Shown: positions 53,564 to 63,623 of the stretch, in pieces
Numbering within the stretch: position 1 is the stretch's first letter
How the letters are laid out: every line of letters starts with the position of its first letter
NCBI GenBank assembly: GCA_964446115.1
Contig: CAYUNE010000011.1
Location: 31,208-95,207 of the forward strand
From: CAYUNE01 sp964446115
Lineage (GTDB): Bacteria > Desulfobacterota > Desulfobulbia > Desulfobulbales > Desulfobulbaceae
Direction of reading: 5' to 3'
Length of the DNA: 64,000 nt
Translations under genes and position numbers: made by a program
The notes under the pieces: model-generated
What the model was told of the DNA's origin: nothing
The model's database searches: none
The model's input: the letters and a program-made list of their open reading frames with translations, nothing else

Positions 53564-56500
53564 ATGTCTACAATCACCCTGACTGTTGATGGTAATGAAA
53601 TCGTTGCCGAGGCGGGATTAACCATCCTGGAGATCGCCAAACGCGCGGAAATCGACATTCCCACCCTTTGCTATCTCAAGGATACGGTTTCGGATAAACC
53701 CTGTGAAATCTGCGTGGTGGAGATTGCCGATTATGAGAAATTCGGCCTGAAATCATCCCTTGCCACCGACGGCCTGTTCCGCGCCTGTGTCACCCGGGCC
53801 CGGGACGGCATGGTGATCGAGACGAGATCCAAGGCCGTTGTCAGCCATCGGCAGGAAAGGCTTGCCGTGGTGAGCGAGACCCACTTCGGCGACTGCCGGG
53901 CACCCTGCAACCTGACCTGTCCCGGCCAGATCAATGTTCAGGGATATATCGCCCATGTTGCCAAGGGTGAATATGAGGAGGCAACCCGCCTGATCATGGA
54001 GCGCAACCCCGTGCCCTTTTCCGTCGGCCGGGTCTGTCCCCGCTTCTGTGAAACCCGCTGCCGGCGGATTCTGGTGGATGAACCGGTTTCCATCAACCAT
54101 CTCAAACGATTTGTCGCCGACTGGTGCATGTCCCGGGAAATCGATCTGAAGATTCCCAAGGAGCCGGCAACCGGAAAGAGGATAGCGGTTATCGGCGGCG
54201 GCCCCGCCGGATTGACCGCGGCCTTTTTTCTCTCCAGAAAGGGACATCAGGTGACCATCCTTGAGGCCGCGCCCATGCTCGGCGGGGCCCTGCGTTACGG
54301 GTTTCCGGAGTACAAGATTCCCAAAGACGTGCTCAACTACGAGATCAATATGATCCTGCGCATGGGCATTTCCGTGCGTCTCAGCCAGAAATGGGGCAGG
54401 GACTTTACCCTGCAGGACCTGCTTGATGAGGGATTCGACGCCGTTTTCATCGGCATCGGTACCTGTGTGGATCAACCGTTGAATATTCCCTGCGCCGTAC
54501 AGGACAATGTCTATACAGCCTATTCTTTCCTGCGCAAGGTCAACGAGGGCCGCAAGATCAACGTGGGCAAACGCGCCGCGGTTATCGGCGGCAACAATGC
54601 GGCCATGGAAATCGCCCGCTGTCTTGTTCGTTTAGGCGCCAACGAGGTTACCGTGGTCTATCCCCGCGCCAAACTGGAAATGCCCGCTCACCAGCGCAAT
54701 ATCCGCGAGGCCGAGAAGGAAGGCGTGCAATTTCTGCTCATGGCATCTCCCACCGAGCTCTGCGGCTCGCCCGAGGGCAAGAGCAGAATCAAGCTCGACC
54801 TCATCCGCATGAAACTGGGGCAGCCGGACAAACGGGGCCGGCGCCATCCGGAACCGATCCCCGGCTCCAGCAAAACCCTGTTCATCGATACGGTTGTCAG
54901 CTCTCTTGGTCAGACGGCAGTCGCGGACCAGGGAATCGACGGCGAGCTGGAGGCCGACCTTGAAATATCGGATCGCGGCATCATCGTCACCAACCGTTCC
55001 GCCGAAACTTCGGTGGACCGCGTTTTCGCAGGGGGCGATGCTGCCTCGGGCCCCAAGTCGGTTATCCAGGCGGTTGCCTCGGCCAGGCGGGCGGCGGAAA
55101 ATATCCACTCGTATGTCACCGGCGTACCCAAACCCGCGGCTGAAAACCGTTTCAACTTCACCCGCGGCAAGGGCTTCGACAAGGTGGATATGAAGAACTT
55201 CGAAGGCATTGCCGAGAAACTGCGGGAGCGGATGCCCGAACGGGCGGCCGATATCACCATCCAGGATTTCGATGAAGTGAAACTGGGCTACACCCGGCGC
55301 ATGGCAAAGCGCGAGGCAGACCGTTGTCTGTCCTGCGGCTGTACGGCCTATGATCGTTGCGATCTCAAACGGTTGGATATCGAATATAAAATCAATCTCC
55401 GCAAAACCGGTATGGGCACGGTGCCGGTTTATCCCATCGACGATTCCCATGCCGCCATCAGGGTTGACCGTAACAAGTGTATTTACTGTCTGCGTTGCGT
55501 GCGGAGCTGTGAATATGACGCCCTTGAGGTGAAAGCCGCCTCCTTTGACGATAAGGGACGACCCCTGGGACTGGAAATCATCTTTGGCGATAACTGCGTC
55601 TCCTGCGGTAAGTGCGTCGACAACTGCTCCACCGGCGCCCTCAACAAGAAAAACCGGATTGTACCGATCACGGCGGAAAAGGTGCGGGAGGTCCGGACCA
55701 CCTGCCCCTACTGCGGTGCCGGCTGCCAGATCATCCTCAAGGTCAAGGGCGGCACCATCATGGAGGTGACCGCGGATCCCGAGCAGGCCCCCAACTACGG
55801 GGCGCTTTGCGTCAAGGGCCGCTTCGGCTTCGATTTCATCCAGCATCCGGATCGGCTGAAACGTCCCATGGTCAGGCGCCACGGGATTCTGGTGGAAACC
55901 AGTTGGGAGGAGGCCCTGGAGGTGGCCGCCACCGGTCTTTTTGATCTCAAGGCCATGTACGGTCCCGACTCCATTGCCGGATTCAGTTGCGCCCGGGCCA
56001 CCAACGAGGAGAATTTTCTGCTCCAGAAGTTCATGCGCACCTCCATCGGCACCAATAACATCGATCACTGCGCCCGGCTCTGACACGCTCCCACTGTGGC
56101 CAGTTTGGCCCTTTCCTTCGGCAGCGGCGCAATGAGCAACTCCATCGCCGATATCAGGGAATCGGATGTGATCTTCATGATCGGCTCCAATGCCGATACC
56201 GGGCATCCCACCATCGGTCTTCGTCTGCACCAGGCCGTGAACCGGGGCAGCAAGCTCATTGTTGCCGATCCGCGCGGCACCGATTTTGCCCGGCGGGCCG
56301 ATGTCTGGCTCAGGCACATGCCGGGCAGCGACGTTGCTCTGCTCAACGGCATGATGCGGGTCATCATCGAAGAGGATCTGTATGATCGCAGCTTCGTGGC
56401 GGAGCGCACCGAGAATTTTGAAGAGCTGGAGATCGTCGTTGACAAGTACACCCCTGAATATGTCGAGAAGATCACCTCCATTCCCGAGCAACTGCTGCGG

Positions 56501-57742
56501 GAGGCGGCACGGCTCTACGCCTCGCCGGGGAAGAGGTGCTCCATCTTCTACGGCATGGGTATAGCCCATCACGCCTCCGGAACCGATAACGTCAAGTCCA
56601 TCGCCAACCTGGCAATGCTCTGCGGCAAGATGGGCGTGCCCGGCGGCGGCGTCAATCCGCTGCGGGGACAGAACAACGTCCAGGGGGCCTGTGACATGGG
56701 TGCCCTGTTCAACACCCTGCCGGGTTATACCGGCCTTGACCGGGACGATATCTTTTCCCGTTACGAAAAGCTCTGGGGCGTCAGGCTGCCGCGGCGCAAG
56801 GGCAAGGCTGCCACCGAGGTGTGGGACGCCCTGCTGGAAGGCGAGATCCGCGGCCTCTATATCATGGGTGAGGATCCGGTGCTTGCCGATCCCAATGCCG
56901 GTCATGCGGTCAAGGCCCTGGAAAAGGCCGATCTCATTATCGTCCAGGACCTCTTTCTGACCGATACCGCCAAGATGGCGGACGTGGTCTTTCCGGCTGC
57001 CTGCTACGCCGAAAAAGACGGCACCTTCACCTGCACCGAACGGCGGGTACAACGGGTCCGCAAGGCGGTCGATCCGCCGGGTGAGGCCAGGGCCGACTGG
57101 GAGATTATCTCCGCTCTGTCCGCCAAGATGGGCTACAAGATGGATTACTCCTCGGCAGAGGATATCTTCAACGAGATTGCAGCGCTCAACGATCATTACG
57201 CCGGCATCACCTACGAGCGGATCGAACACGAGGGGCTGCAGTGGCCGGTGGCGGATCACCGGCACCCCGGCACCCCGGTTCTGCATGTGGGTCGTTTCAC
57301 CCGGGGACGGGGGCTCTTTATCCCCGAAGATTACACCGAGCCCATGGAGATGCCCGATGAAGAGTATCCGCTGATCCTCACCACCGGACGTGAGGTTGAA
57401 CAGTACAACTTCGGCTCCATGACCCGCAAGACCGAAACCATCGAACAACTCTGCCCCGAATGCTTTGCCGAGGTGAGTCCGGCGGATGCGGAGAAATATG
57501 GAATCAGAACGAAAGACTGGATCCGGCTGACCTCCAGACGCGGCACGGTCAAGGTGCGGGCCCTGGTGACCGAGCGCTCCCAGGAGGGAACCATCTTTGT
57601 TCCCTATCATTTTGCCGAGGTGCCGATCAACATGCTGACCCTGAACGGGCTTGACCGGTTGTCGCGCAGCCCCCAGTATAAGATCTGTTCCATCAGGGTC
57701 GAGGTCCTGGAAAAAGCGGAGGCTCCGAGTCTTGAGGCATAA
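53564..57742 (+). CDS. fdhA: Selenocysteine formate dehydrogenase fused to GltD-type flavin module
   Basis: One frame of 1392 residues with Sec840 from TGA at 56081-56083. Order: NuoG-type [2Fe-2S] domain (LCYLKD ... CEIC), a GltD-like [4Fe-4S] segment (CRAPCNLTCPG), an FAD site (AVIGGGPAGL, about 207), an NAD(P) site (AVIGGNNAAM, about 339), two ferredoxin motifs (CIYCLRC at 639, CVSCGKC at 678), then the molybdo/tungsto-bis-MGD catalytic part starting CPYCGAGC (714). The active-site context is CARL-U-HSPTV. It should interconvert formate and CO2, linking NAD(P)H and ferredoxin. No signal peptide: cytoplasmic. HdrA and MvhD follow, suggesting a bifurcating complex (inference). Confidence 0.92.
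56081..56110 (+). promoter_or_regulatory. UGA codon and SECIS-type hairpin of the formate dehydrogenase
   Basis: Fourteen bases after UGA, GGCC (56098-56101) pairs with GGCC (56107-56110) around an AGTTT loop. The codon itself matches the known Sec position of FDH (UGA CAC). Confidence 0.85.
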
Positions 57743-57759
57743 CGTCGACACAATCACAC

Positions 57760-57924
57760 GTAATTGATCACAACTACCGCCTCTGCATTTGAATCTCCCC
57801 CGGCAGCATAGAGGGACTGTAGCGGCCGGCGGAGGAGGTCTCGGCAAATCTGCTCCGCCTGTGACCAATTACAGCTTTGAAGCAAGATATACCGCGGGGT
57901 TACGAACCCTGTGATCGGTTACAA
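57760..57924. repeat. Dispersed intergenic repeat, copy A
   Basis: The element begins GTAATTGATCACA (57760-57772), repeated inverted as GTGACCAATTAC (57861-57872), and continues with AGCAAGATATACCGCGGGGTT to a GGTTACAA end near 57924. Copy B at 61706-61852 shares the outer arms, the ATATACCGCGGGGTTA block and the final GGTTAC. It fills the space between fdhA and hdrA. There is no reading frame inside. Confidence 0.85.
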
Positions 57925-57956
57925 TCATATACAAAAAAAACCACTGGAGACTACGG

Positions 57957-60900
57957 ATGGGTAAAGGAATGGAACATAGGGCGGGATCGGTCATGATCGT
58001 CGGCGGCGGTATCGCCGGTGTTCAGGCGGCGCTTGACCTGACGGAGTTGGGCTATTACGTCTATCTCGTGGAAAAGTCACCGGCTGTTGGTGGTGTTATG
58101 GCCCAGCTGGACAAGACGTTTCCCACCAATGACTGCTCCCTCTGAATTCTGGCGCCAAAACTGGTAGAGGCCGGTCGGTCTCCCAATATCGAGATGCTCA
58201 CCAACGCCGATCTTCAGGGATTGGAGGGCGAGCCAGGTGATTTTACCGCCAAGATCAGATTGCGTCCCCGCTACATCGACGCGGAAAACTGCACGGCATG
58301 CGGACTCTGCACCCAGTACTGCCCAAAACATCATGTGGATCCCTACAACGAGGGGTTGGCCGTCACCAGACCCATCCATATCGACTATTCCCAGGCAGTA
58401 CCGGCAACCTACTACATCGATCCCTCCACCTGTCTGCACATCCAGCACGACACCTGTCAGATCTGTGTGCCGGTGTGTCAGAGCCATGCCATCAACTTTC
58501 ACCAGAAACCCGAGGTGCGCGAGCTGAAGGTGGGGGCGGTGATCCTCTCCCCCGGATTTGGCAGGATCAGCGAGGAAACCCTGGAAAAGTTCGGCTACGG
58601 CAAACATCCCGACGTGGTCACCAGCATCGAATATGAGCGCATGACCACGGCCTCGGGTCCGTTCCAGGGCGAGATCAAGTGTTTTTCCGATGGCCGCCAT
58701 CCCAAGCGCATCGCCTTTATTCAATGTGTCGGGTCCAGGGATCTGGGCTGCAACAACGGCTACTGCTCTTCGGTGTGCTGCATGTACGCCATCAAGGAGG
58801 CGCTGGTTACCAAGGAGCATGATCCCGAGGTGGAGATCACCATCTACTATATGGATATCCGCACCCAGGGCAAGGATTTCGATGCCGCCAGGCAGCGGGC
58901 GGAGAACATGGGTATCCGCTTTGTCCGTGCCAAAGTCGGCGATATCACTCCCTGGAACGAAAAACTGCAGATCACCTATTCAACCCTGGAAGGGGGCCAT
59001 TACTTCGAACCCTATGATATGGTAGTGCTCTCCGTCGGTCTGGAGTCGCCGCGGGACGCCCGCGGTATTGCCGAGGTCACCGGCATCGAGCTCAACGGCT
59101 ATGACTTCTGCAAAACCGGAACCTTTGCGCCGCTGGAAACGAACCGCCAGGGGGTCTACGTGGCCGGCGCCTTCCAGGGACCCAAGGATATCCCCGAAAG
59201 CGTCACCCAGGCCCACGGCGTGGCCGGTCTTGCCGCCGGAATCCTCAAAAAGCAGCGGGGTCTGGGATTGGTGGAGAAGACCTATCCCGATGAAAAGGAG
59301 ATGGATGACGAGGTGCGCATCGGTGTCTTCGTCTGCCACTGCGGCATCAACATTTCATCGGTTGTGGATGTGCATCATGTGGAAAATTCGGTGGAGGATA
59401 TGGAGGGCGTCGTCTATCACACCGACAGCCTTTACTCCTGTTCCCAGGATGCCCAGGAGGTGCTCAAGGATCGGATCCGGGAACATAATCTCAACCGGGT
59501 GGTGATCGCCGCCTGTTCGCCCCGCACCCATGAGCCGCTTTTCCAGGAAACCCTGAAGGATGCCGGGCTCAACCGTTGCCTCATTGAAATGGTGAATATC
59601 CGCGATCAATGTTCCTGGGTGCATGCCAACGAGCCTCAGGCAGCCACCGACAAGAGCCGGGACCTGGTGCGCATGGCGGTGGCCAAGGCCAGGGGCATGC
59701 AGCCGCTGCCCGAACAGACCGTGCCGGTGACCCCCAAGGCGTTGATCATCGGCGGCGGTGTTGCCGGGATGACCGCGGCGCTCACCATTGCCGAACAGGG
59801 ATTCAAGAGCGTGGTGCTGGAGAAGGGCGCCGGTCTGGGCGGCAACCTGGGAATGCTCAACCACACCCTGGCCAGCGAGGCCACGGCCGAGCACTTGCGC
59901 ACCCTGGTTGACCGCGTCAAAAAGAACAAGAACATCGAGGTGATAACCAATGCCGAACTGGAGCAGGTTTCCGGTTTTATCGGCAACTTTTCCTCGGTGA
60001 TCAGCATCGGCAGCGGCAAAAAACGCCGGGAGGAGACCATTGATCATGGTGTGGCTATCCTTGCCACCGGTGGTCGCGAGCATCGTCCCGGGGGATATCT
60101 GCTGGAGGAATCCAGAAAGGTGATCACCCAGGCGGAGCTGGAAAAACGCCTTGCCGGCAGGGCCAAGAACCGGGCGCCGAACAGTGTGGTGATGATTCAA
60201 TGCGCCGGTTCACGCGGAGACGACCTGAAGTACTGCTCCAAGGTCTGCTGTAACCATGCCGTCAAAAATGCATTGCAGATCAAGGAGATCAATCCCGATT
60301 CCCGCGTTATTGTCCTCTATCGCGACATGCGTACCTACGGCTATGCCGAGGATGCCTATCTGGAGGCGAGAAAGAAGGGGGTTATCTTCATTCCCTATGA
60401 GCTTGACCGCAAACCGGAGGTCTTCACCAAAAGCCGACGGCTGCATATCAGGTTCTTTGATTCCATCCTCCGGGAGGAGATGGACCTGACCCCTGATCTG
60501 GTCGTCCTTTCGGTGGGGGTCGTGCCCGAAGGAACCGAGGAGCTCAGCAAACTGTTCAAGGCGCCCCTCACCGACGACCGTTTTTTCCTGGAGGCCCATG
60601 TCAAGCTGCGGCCGGTGGAGCTGGCCGTTGACGGCGTCTATGTCTGCGGGCTCGCCCATGCGCCCAAGCCCGTCGACGAGACCATTGCCCAGGCCCAGGC
60701 AGCAGCGGCCAAGGCTGCCATTCCCCTGGTCAAGGGGCATGTTTCCGTGGAACCCATTGTCTCGGTGGTGGACCAGGACGCCTGTATCGGCTGCGGCCTG
60801 TGCGCCGCTCTCTGTCCCTATCAGGCCATTGAGATGAAAAAGGTGAACAAGAAGCGCAAGGCCGAGACCATTTCCGCCTCCTGCAAGGCCTGTGGTATCT

Positions 60901-61016
60901 GCGCCAGCCATTGTCCCACTTTTGCCATTTCCATGGGCGGTTTCACCAATGAGCAGATCAACTCTCAAATCACGGCGTTTGGGGAAACTGAAAAACAAAC
61001 CGCTGAGGTATCATAA
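57957..61016 (+). CDS. hdrA: Selenocysteine-containing double-length HdrA
   Basis: One frame of 1019 residues with Sec63 from TGA at 58143-58145. The context TNDCSL-U-ILAPKL matches the HdrA site normally reading CSMC-ILSPK. Residues 11-25 form the first FAD motif (MIVGGGIAGVQAAL), followed by a ferredoxin CTACGLCTQYC (112) and cysteines near 160. A second HdrA-like half has VFVCHCGINISSVV (about 460) and a second FAD motif LIIGGGVAGMTAAL (about 595). Two C-terminal ferredoxins (CIGCGLC, CKACGIC) end the protein. HdrA is the flavin-bifurcating subunit of heterodisulfide reductase complexes. No HdrBC is here. The start follows CTGGAG. Confidence 0.92.
58143..58182 (+). promoter_or_regulatory. 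UGA codon and SECIS-type hairpin of hdrA
   Basis: Twenty-one bases after UGA, GAGGCC (58167-58172) pairs with GGTCTC (58177-58182) over six positions (one G-U) around a GGTC loop. Confidence 0.85.
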
Positions 61017-61616
61017 ATGAGTGACGAATTCAGCCCGAAAATTCTTGGTTTTCTCTGCAACTGGTGCTGTTACGCGGCCGCGGATGCCGCAGGGGTTTCC
61101 CGTTTCCAATATCCGCCCAACCTGCGGACCATACGGGTCATGTGCACCGGCAGAGTCGATCCCTCCTTTATCCTCCGCGGCTTTATCGAAGGTGCGGACG
61201 GCATCTTCACCGGCGGCTGACAGCTGGGTGAATGCCATTACCAGGTTGGTAATTACGATGCAATGGGAATGGATGCCTTGATCCGCAAGGTACTGGGTGA
61301 TATCGGTATCCGGGAGGAACGTTTCAGCCTGCAGTGGGCTTCGGCCGCCGAAGCGCCGCGCTTTGTCAGTCTGATCACCGATTTCACCCGGCAGATGAGG
61401 GAACTGGGTCCCCTGGGCGAGGCCGAGGGGTTGAGCCCCGAGGAGCTCAGGGAGCGGCTGCAGAAGGGGTTGCAGGCCGTCAGCAACCAGAAGGTCCGCA
61501 TCAGTTTCGGCAACGCCACCAAGGCGGTTCGCAAGGACGGCATCTGGACGCGCGAACATATCGACGAGCTGATCACCAAGAAAACGGCCAAGTCCCTGGA
61601 CAAGGCACTGGCATGA
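61017..61616 (+). CDS. mvhD: Selenocysteine-containing MvhD (hydrogenase delta/VhuD-like) subunit
   Basis: This 199-residue protein begins immediately after the hdrA stop. Sec68, from TGA at 61218-61220, lies in GIFTGG-U-QLGECHYQ, where most MvhD proteins read GCHLGECHY. N-terminal cysteines FLCNWCCYAAAD and VMCTGRVDP complete the [2Fe-2S]-type site; the C-terminal part is helical. MvhD passes electrons between a hydrogenase or formate dehydrogenase and HdrA. Together with the two preceding genes it forms a likely Fdh-HdrA-MvhD complex. The alternative of two shorter genes is unlikely, since the frame is continuous. Confidence 0.93.
61218..61253 (+). promoter_or_regulatory. UGA codon and SECIS-type hairpin of mvhD
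   Basis: Sixteen bases after UGA, ATTACC (61237-61242) pairs perfectly with GGTAAT (61248-61253) around an AGGTT loop. Confidence 0.85.
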
Positions 61617-61651
61617 TACTGGATTGCAAGAAATTCCGGTAGATTCTTCCC

Positions 61652-61680
61652 AGGCCCTTTCCACCGGAAAGGGCCTTTTT
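61652..61680 (+). terminator. Terminator of the Wood-Ljungdahl/Fdh-Hdr cluster
   Basis: An 11-bp perfect stem (61652-61662 with 61666-61676, loop ACC) is followed by a T run, 36 bases after mvhD. Confidence 0.95.
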
Positions 61681-61705
61681 GTTGACAAGGCCTTCCACGG
61701 AGGTT

Positions 61706-61852
61706 GTAATTGATCACCACCAGCGCATCTCCATTGAAATCTACCCCGGCCGCTATAGCCCCGCTATGCTGCGGGGGAGATCTGAACATGTGGTCAATTA
61801 CAGCTTAGAAGCACGATATACCGCGGGGTTAGATGCCCTGTGTCCGGTTACC
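61706..61852. repeat. Dispersed intergenic repeat, copy B
   Basis: It has the same outline as copy A: GTAATTGATCACC (61706-61718), its inverse GTGGTCAATTAC (61790-61801), then AGCACGATATACCGCGGGGTTA and CCGGTTACC at the right end. An inner palindrome (CCCCGC ... GCGGGG, near 61759-61776) gives extra fold-back potential. Its right end touches the ribosome site of the next gene. Confidence 0.85.
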
Positions 61853-61863
61853 GGAGGTTCAGC

Positions 61864-62655
61864 ATGAAAAGCACTGTTCTCATCACCGGCGCATCCGCCG
61901 GTTTCGGTGCCGCCTGCGCCGAACTGTACGCCGCAAACGGTCATGACCTCATTCTCGTGGCCCGGCGGGGTGAACGGCTGGAGGAGGTGCGGGATTCCCT
62001 GGCCCATACCGGGGCGGTTATTCACACTCAGGTCCTGGACGTTCGCGACCGGGAGGCGGTGGGCGATTTTGCCGCCGCGCTTCCCGCACTGCTGGAAAGC
62101 CGGGGGTTTGCTTCCGCCACCGTTGACATTCTCATCAACAATGCCGGACTGGCGCTGGGACTGAATCCGGCGCCCCATGCCCATGTGGATGACTGGGAGG
62201 TGATGATCGACACCAATATCAAGGGGCTGCTCTATTTCACCCAGGCCATCCTGCCGCTGATGGTGGCCCGTGACCGGGGACATATCGTCAACCTGGGTTC
62301 GGTGGCCGGGAACTGGCCTTATGTGGGCGGCAATGTCTACGGGGCCACCAAGGCCTTTGTCAAGCAGTTCACCAACAACCTGCGCGCCGATCTGCTGGGA
62401 AAGAATATTCGGGTGACCAATATTGAACCGGGACTGGCCGAGAGCGAGTTTTCGGTTGTCCGTTTCAAAGGGGACCGGGACAAGGCCGACAAGGTCTACG
62501 AGGACACCAAACCCCTGACTCCCGCAGATATTGCCGGAATTATATACTGGGTCACATCGCTGCCGGCCCACGTGAACATCAATCGCCTGGAGGTCATGCC
62601 CGTCTGCCAGGCCTGGGATTCCCTCAAGGTCAACCGGGAGATGAAGTTGTCGTGA
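61864..62655 (+). CDS. Short-chain dehydrogenase/reductase
   Basis: This 263-residue protein starts at MKSTVLITGASAGFG behind GGAGG. It has the classical SDR cofactor motif TGASAGFG, NNAG at about residue 96, and the YGATK catalytic Tyr/Lys. The pattern (DTNIKGLLYFTQAILPLM, NIEPGLAESEFS) resembles YdfG-type NADP-dependent 3-hydroxyacid dehydrogenases. Substrate unknown. It overlaps the next gene by four bases. Confidence 0.88.
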   Translation: MKSTVLITGASAGFGAACAELYAANGHDLILVARRGERLEEVRDSLAHTGAVIHTQVLDVRDREAVGDFAAALPALLESRGFASATVDILINNAGLALGLNPAPHAHVDDWEVMIDTNIKGLLYFTQAILPLMVARDRGHIVNLGSVAGNWPYVGGNVYGATKAFVKQFTNNLRADLLGKNIRVTNIEPGLAESEFSVVRFKGDRDKADKVYEDTKPLTPADIAGIIYWVTSLPAHVNINRLEVMPVCQAWDSLKVNREMKLS

Positions 62656-63455
62656 GCCGCAAGAGATATATCATGGAAAGCGACGACGAGGTCAAACGTC
62701 TGGACGTGAAAACCGACGGGCGGGTTGTGGAGAGGCATGCCGCCTGGGCCGGTCTGCGTCCCGGCATGCGGCTTGCCGATCTGGGCTGCGGTTCCGGCAA
62801 GACAACCAGTCACCTCTATCGGGTTGCCGCCCCCCACGGCCGGGCACTGGGAGTCGATATTGCCGAGAGCAGGATTGCCTTTGCCGGCGAGCGCTACGGC
62901 AGGGAAGGGGTGGAGTTTATTTGTCGCGACATCGCCGATCCCCTTGAAGATCTCGGTCTCTTCGACTTCATTTGGATCCGTTTTGTCCTGGAATACCATC
63001 GCAGAAACAGTTTCCGGATGGTGCAAAACGTCATCCGCATCCTCAAGCCGGGGGGCATTCTCTGTCTGGTGGATCTCGACTACAACTGCCTCAGCCACTT
63101 CGGACTGTCGGAACGGCTGGAGCGGGCCATTTCAGGCATCATGCATACCCTGACGACCAGGGCCGATTTCGACCCATACATGGGGCGCAAGCTCTATTCC
63201 TACCTGTATGACCTCAAGTTTGCCGATATCAGGCTCAAACTTGACGCCCACCACCTCATCTACGGCGATCTCGAGCCGGCCGCCGCCTTCAACTGGACGC
63301 GCAAGGTTATGGTTGCCGCCAAAAATTGCGGTTATGATTTCGCAGAGTATGACGGCGGCTATGACGAATTCTACCGGGAGTTTGAAGAGTTTTTCAACGA
63401 CCCGCGCCGCTTCACCTACACGCCGGTCATCATCTGCCGCGGACGCAAACCATAG
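62652..63455 (+). CDS. Class I SAM-dependent methyltransferase
   Basis: This 267-residue protein starts with GTG in the SDR stop (GTGA). The SAM motif is LADLGCGSGKTT (about residues 41-52), followed by GVDIAESR and a post-motif KPGGILCLVDLDYN. The target is unknown. It is probably translated together with the SDR. Confidence 0.85.
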   Translation: MSRKRYIMESDDEVKRLDVKTDGRVVERHAAWAGLRPGMRLADLGCGSGKTTSHLYRVAAPHGRALGVDIAESRIAFAGERYGREGVEFICRDIADPLEDLGLFDFIWIRFVLEYHRRNSFRMVQNVIRILKPGGILCLVDLDYNCLSHFGLSERLERAISGIMHTLTTRADFDPYMGRKLYSYLYDLKFADIRLKLDAHHLIYGDLEPAAAFNWTRKVMVAAKNCGYDFAEYDGGYDEFYREFEEFFNDPRRFTYTPVIICRGRKP

Positions 63456-63623
63456 CCCCTCCCAGTGGGCAGCCGATTCCGGACAGGCCTTTCCGCCTCC
63501 ACTTCGAGACGCACCATTGCCACGCGGACTTTTCCGTCGGCGGCTATTTCCTCAATGAACTCTTCCCGCAATGCCTTGGGGAGCTGCTGCGTATAGGGCA
63601 GCCAGGTTGTCCGGATCAGACAT
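63416..63623 (-). pseudogene. C-terminal remnant of a methyltransferase cut by an IS element
   Basis: On the minus strand the segment LIRTTWLPYTQQLPKALREEF followed by MVRLEVEAERP matches the C-terminal end of small trans-aconitate-methyltransferase-like enzymes. The frame begins exactly at the IS boundary and has no N-terminal part. Past the natural end it reads on into sequence antisense to the neighbouring gene. The rest of the gene is presumably on the far side of the IS or lost. Confidence 0.6.

Noticed and set aside
56081..56083. Reading the FDH as two genes split at TGA
   Set aside because: The frame is continuous, the CARL-U-HSPT site is the known catalytic Sec position, and no start or ribosome site follows.
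54632..57868. Very long minus-strand frame (1078 codons) opposite the formate dehydrogenase
   Set aside because: The plus-strand protein has clear domains. The opposite frame is His/Gly/Pro-rich with no motif, a known shadow of GC-rich coding DNA.
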